Shown: positions 60,509-64,000 of the stretch, in pieces
Numbering within the stretch: the stretch's first letter is position 1
How the letters are laid out: each line of letters starts with the position of its first letter
From: Flabesymbios commensalis
Lineage: Eukaryota > Annelida > Polychaeta > Terebellida > Flabelligeridae
Direction: 5' to 3'
Length of the DNA: 64,000 bases
NCBI GenBank assembly: GCA_964017125.1
Contig: OZ024908.1
Location: forward strand, 66,204,873 to 66,268,872
The notes under the pieces: model-generated
Databases searched by the model: none
The model's input: the letters and a program-made list of their open reading frames with translations, nothing else
What the model was told of the DNA's origin: nothing
Translations under genes and position numbers: made by a program

Positions 60509-62694
60509 GGCCCAAACCATCAAAACATTTGAATGCCATTTTTTAAAAGCGAATCACAGCCAATCTAAAAGTTATCTCAGCCAAAATAAGAGTGATCTTG
60601 GACACTGAAGAAGTGATCACAACGACTTTAAAAGTTATCTCAGCCACTACAAAAGTGATCATAGCCACCGAAGAAGTGATCACAGCAACTTTAAAAATTA
60701 TCTCAGCCACTACAAAAGGTATCTTGACCAATGATGAAGTGATCACAGCAACTTTAAAAGTTATCAGTCACTACAAAAATGCTATTTTCCACTGAAGAAG
60801 TGATCACAGCCACTACAAAAGTAATCATGGCCACTGAAAAAGTGATCATAGCAACTTTAAAAGTTATCTCAGCCACTACAAAAGTGATCTTGGCCACCGA
60901 ATAAGTGATCACGGCCACTTTGGAAATGATCTAAGCAACTACAAAAGTTATCTTGACCACCGAAAAAGTGATCAAAGCCACTTTAAAAGTTATCTCAGCC
61001 ACTACAAAAGTTATCTTTTCCACTAAAAAACTGCTGTGCGACACTGATAAAGCGATCTAAGTCACTAAAAAGTGGTCTTGGCCACTGAAGAAGTGGTCAC
61101 AGCCACTTTAAAAGTTATTGCAGTCACTACAAATGTGATGTGGACCACTGCAGAAGTGATCACAGCGATTTAAAAGCCATTTCAACCACTACAAAAGTGA
61201 TCTTGGCCACTGAATAAGTGATCACGGCCACTTTGAATGGTCTAAGCCACTACAAAAGTTATCTTGACTATCGAAGAAGTGATCACAGCCACTTTAAAAT
61301 TTATCTCAGCCACTACAAAAGTTATCTTTGCCACTAACAAACTGCTGTCAGCCACTGAAAAATGATCTACGTCACCAAAAGGTGGTCTTGGCACTGAAGG
61401 AGTGATCACAGCCACTTTGAAAGTTATCTCAGCCACTACAAGGGTGGTCCACTAACAAACTGGTGTAAGCTACTGAAAAAAATATCTAAGCCACTACAAT
61501 GTGATCTTGGCCACTGAAGAAGTGTGAAATGATCTAAGCCACTACAAAAGTTATATAAGCAACTACAAGCGTGATCTTGGTCACTGAAGAAGTGACCACA
61601 GCCACTTTGAAAGTTACCTCAGCCACTACAAAGGTGATCTTGGCCACTAATAAACTGGTGTCAGCCACTGAAAAAAATATCTAAGCCACTACAATTTGAT
61701 CTTGGCCACTGGAGAAGTGTGAAAATGATCTAACCCAATACAAAACTTATATAAGCAACTACAAGCGTGATCTTGGTCACTGAAGAAGTGACCACAGCCA
61801 CTTTGAAAGTTATCTCAGCCACTACAAAGGTGATCTTGGCCACTTACAAACTGGTGTGGGCCACTGAAAAAAATATCTAAGCCACTACAGTGTGATCTTA
61901 TCCACTGAAGAAGTGTGAAAATGATGTAAGCCACTACACTACTTTTAAAGTGGTTGTGATGGCCTCTTCAGTGGTCAAGAACACTTTTGTAGTGACCGAG
62001 ATCACTTTTTTAGGGGCTGATATCAGATTGCTAGTGGCCAAAATCACTTTTGTAGCGGCTCTGATCAATTCTTCAGAGGCCAAGATCACGTTCGTAGTCG
62101 TTGATTTAACTTTAAAGTGATTGTAATAACTTCTTTAGTGGTCAAGATCACATGTTCAGTGGTCAAGACCACGTTTTACTGACTTAGATAACTTTTTCAG
62201 TGGCTTACAACAGTTTGTTAGGGGCCAAGATATTTTTGTTAATGGCTGAGATAACTTTTAAAGTAGCTGTGATCCCTTCTTCGATGGCCAAGATAACTTT
62301 TGTAATGGCTTAGATCATTTCTACAGTGGCCGTGATCACTTCTTCGGTGGCCAAGATCACTTTTGTAGTGGCTTTTAAAGTTGCTGTGATCACTTCTTCA
62401 GTGGCCAAGATTACTTTTGTATTGGCTGAGATAACTTTTGAAGTGGTTGTGATCACTTCTTTAGTGATCAAGATCACTTTTTTAGTGACTGATAACTTTA
62501 AAGTTGCTGTGGTCACTTTTTCGGTGGCCATGATCACTTTTGTAGTGGCTGAGATAACGTTTCAAGTGGCTGTGATCACTTCTTCAGTTGCCAAGATCAC
62601 TTTTGTTCTGGTTGACATAATTTTTAAATTGGCTGTGATGCATGGCTTTTTAATGCCATTCCAAGGCATAAATGTTTTGATGGTTTAAGCCTGC
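60508..62694. mobile_element. Foldback-type element, copy 2
   Basis: Left end ggcccaaaccatcaaaac (60509), right end gttttgatggtttaagcct (62674-62692). Arrays of 21-bp modules run forward to about 61940 and inverted from there to 62625. It lacks the internal (TAA)n and the ~815-bp array duplication of copy 1, so it is about 800 bp shorter. Because 21 is a multiple of 3, both strands show long frames of heptapeptide repeats (such as KITFVVAEITFKVAVITSS); they are likely by-products. Confidence 0.85.
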
Positions 62695-62763
62695 CATTAG
62701 TAACAGCGTACGTATGGCGTCACTTGCTGTCGACATAGCTTTACGGTGAGTTGCTGGTGTGAC

Positions 62764-63073
62764 GGGCGGGGGCCCTAGGGTAGTGGTTAGCACCGCTGCC
62801 TTTCACGCCAGAGTTCGGGGTTCGGTTCCCTGACTCGGCGGTTTGAAAAAAACAAAAATGTTTCTTCCCCATCCACGTGTGAAAGTCAGTATTGCGGGGA
62901 GCCTCCGTGACCGAGAGGTAGCGTGCTCGGCCTCAGACTGCCAGGGCTCGAATTTCGAATCCTGTGTCTGGAGGACAGTGTCATCTCAATCATCTCACCA
63001 TCCTCAGGAGGTTATCATGGCCCAGTTTAGCCTATATATGCACAAAGGTGGCCCGACTCCTTTTTATTGTTTT
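62764..63073 (+). mobile_element. Composite SINE with two tRNA-like heads, complete copy
   Basis: 310 bp flanked by the 12-bp direct repeat tgctggtgtgac (62752-62763 and 63074-63085). Both tRNA-like segments and the body are present (tagtggttagcaccgctgcc; gggttcggttccc; gaccgagaggtagcg; ctcgaatttcgaatcc; ggaggacagtgtcatctc). The body ends ggtggcccgactcc plus a T-rich stretch. Confidence 0.93.
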
Positions 63074-63239
63074 TGCTGGTGTGACTTATCCATGATTAGC
63101 ACCATCATCTGTTTGAAGACTTTCGAAGAATTGTATTAGTGTATCTGGAGGGCTGGCCTGACCATGTGTAAAATTGTCAAGTGTCATCGGGCAAGGTAAT
63201 TCATCAGATTTACCGACATGCTTTTTTTTAATAAATTAC

Positions 63240-63950
63240 ACATAATTTATTGTAGATTATTTCATTATGAAATTGATATTTTCGAGTTCGTAATTAAATT
63301 ACAGTCATATTGATATGCCACACGCTTATATTGTTGTGAATATAGCGATTTTCACATAGTAAAGATGATAAAAAATTACATTGGGGTCAAAGGGTTCATT
63401 GCCCTCCAGCTTCCGGTTCTAAATTAGAGACATTTAATAATTTATATTCTTGAGTTCGTGGTTAAATTACCGTCATATCGGTATGGCACATGCCTATATT
63501 GATGTGATTATTGTGATTTTCACAAGTAATAGTGATAACAAATTGCCTTGGGGTCAAATGGTTCATTGACCTCCAACTTCCGGTTCGAAAGCTAGTGACA
63601 TTCAAGAAGTCATATTTTCGCGTTCGTGGTTAAAATACCGTCATAATGATATGTCACACGCCTATATTGTTGTGAGTAATGCCTTTGTCACAAGTAATAG
63701 TGATAAAGAATCCTTGGGGTCAAAGGGTTTATTGACCTCTAGCTTTCGGTTCCGCCGCTAGAGACATTTAAGAAATAAATTTTCTGTTTTGTGATTTAAT
63801 TACCATCATATTGATATGTCACACGCCTATACTGTTTTGATTACTGCGATTTTCACATAATTAATAGTGATACAAATGACCTTGGTGTCGAAGGGTTTAT
63901 TGACCTTCAACTTCCGGTTCCACCGCTAGCGACATTTTTCTGAACCCTGA
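63240..63950 (+). repeat. ~167-bp tandem repeat, four copies
   Basis: ac(c/a)gtcata recurs at 63301, 63469, 63637 and 63802 (spacing 168, 168, 165). Each unit also holds cacacgcctatattg, gattttcaca, ggggtcaaagggtt(c/t)att and cttccggttc. Copies are about 80% alike. Partial reverse copies flank both foldback elements. Confidence 0.92.
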
Positions 63951-64000
63951 ATAGCTAACCTTTTAAATGATACCAAACATAGATTTGGTCTATGATTATG

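Overview
The window is animal (metazoan) genomic DNA. It is AT-rich, gene-poor and very rich in repeats. The one gene that can be named securely is the homeobox gene orthopedia (otp). It lies on the minus strand and is split over two visible coding exons: 38935-39428 (N-terminal part and homeodomain residues 1-46) and 16252-16806 (homeodomain residues 47-60, C-terminal region and OAR tail). They are separated by a 22.1 kb intron. A first coding exon with a start methionine must lie at higher coordinates or outside the window; I could not find it. The otp sequence, the low GC content and the repeat types fit a marine invertebrate, perhaps an echinoderm or hemichordate. That placement is inference, not proof.

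Layout. 1-5435: satellite array of 56-bp monomers, in 224-bp tetramers and a longer ~1568-bp period. 5.5-16.2 kb: intergenic DNA 3' of otp, holding a composite tRNA-type SINE with target-site duplications, a TA-flanked inverted-repeat element, an unidentified candidate exon near 11.0-11.25 kb, and a 32-bp minisatellite that runs up to and into the last otp codons. 16.2-39.4 kb: otp exon, large intron, exon. 39.4-52.6 kb: upstream/intron DNA with a 5S rRNA-derived SINE, more hairpin elements and LINE scraps. 52.6-62.8 kb: a tandem duplication (about 5.4 and 4.6 kb) of a block made of a minus-strand CR1/L2-like LINE, a foldback-type element whose arms are arrays of 21-bp repeats, and a SINE. 63.2-63.95 kb: four copies of a ~167-bp tandem repeat.

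The strongest general theme is self-complementary DNA. At least six families of short hairpin elements (named A to G below) occur dozens of times. Families A, B, C, D and F are bounded by TTAA and begin CCCTTT or AAAGGG, which suggests piggyBac-type non-autonomous elements. Several sit end to end and share a single TTAA, including a chain F-B-D-A at 30799-31731 and a C-D-B chain that stops 27 bp from an otp splice donor. No transposase gene was seen. I saw no convincing LTR element, retrovirus or Polinton.
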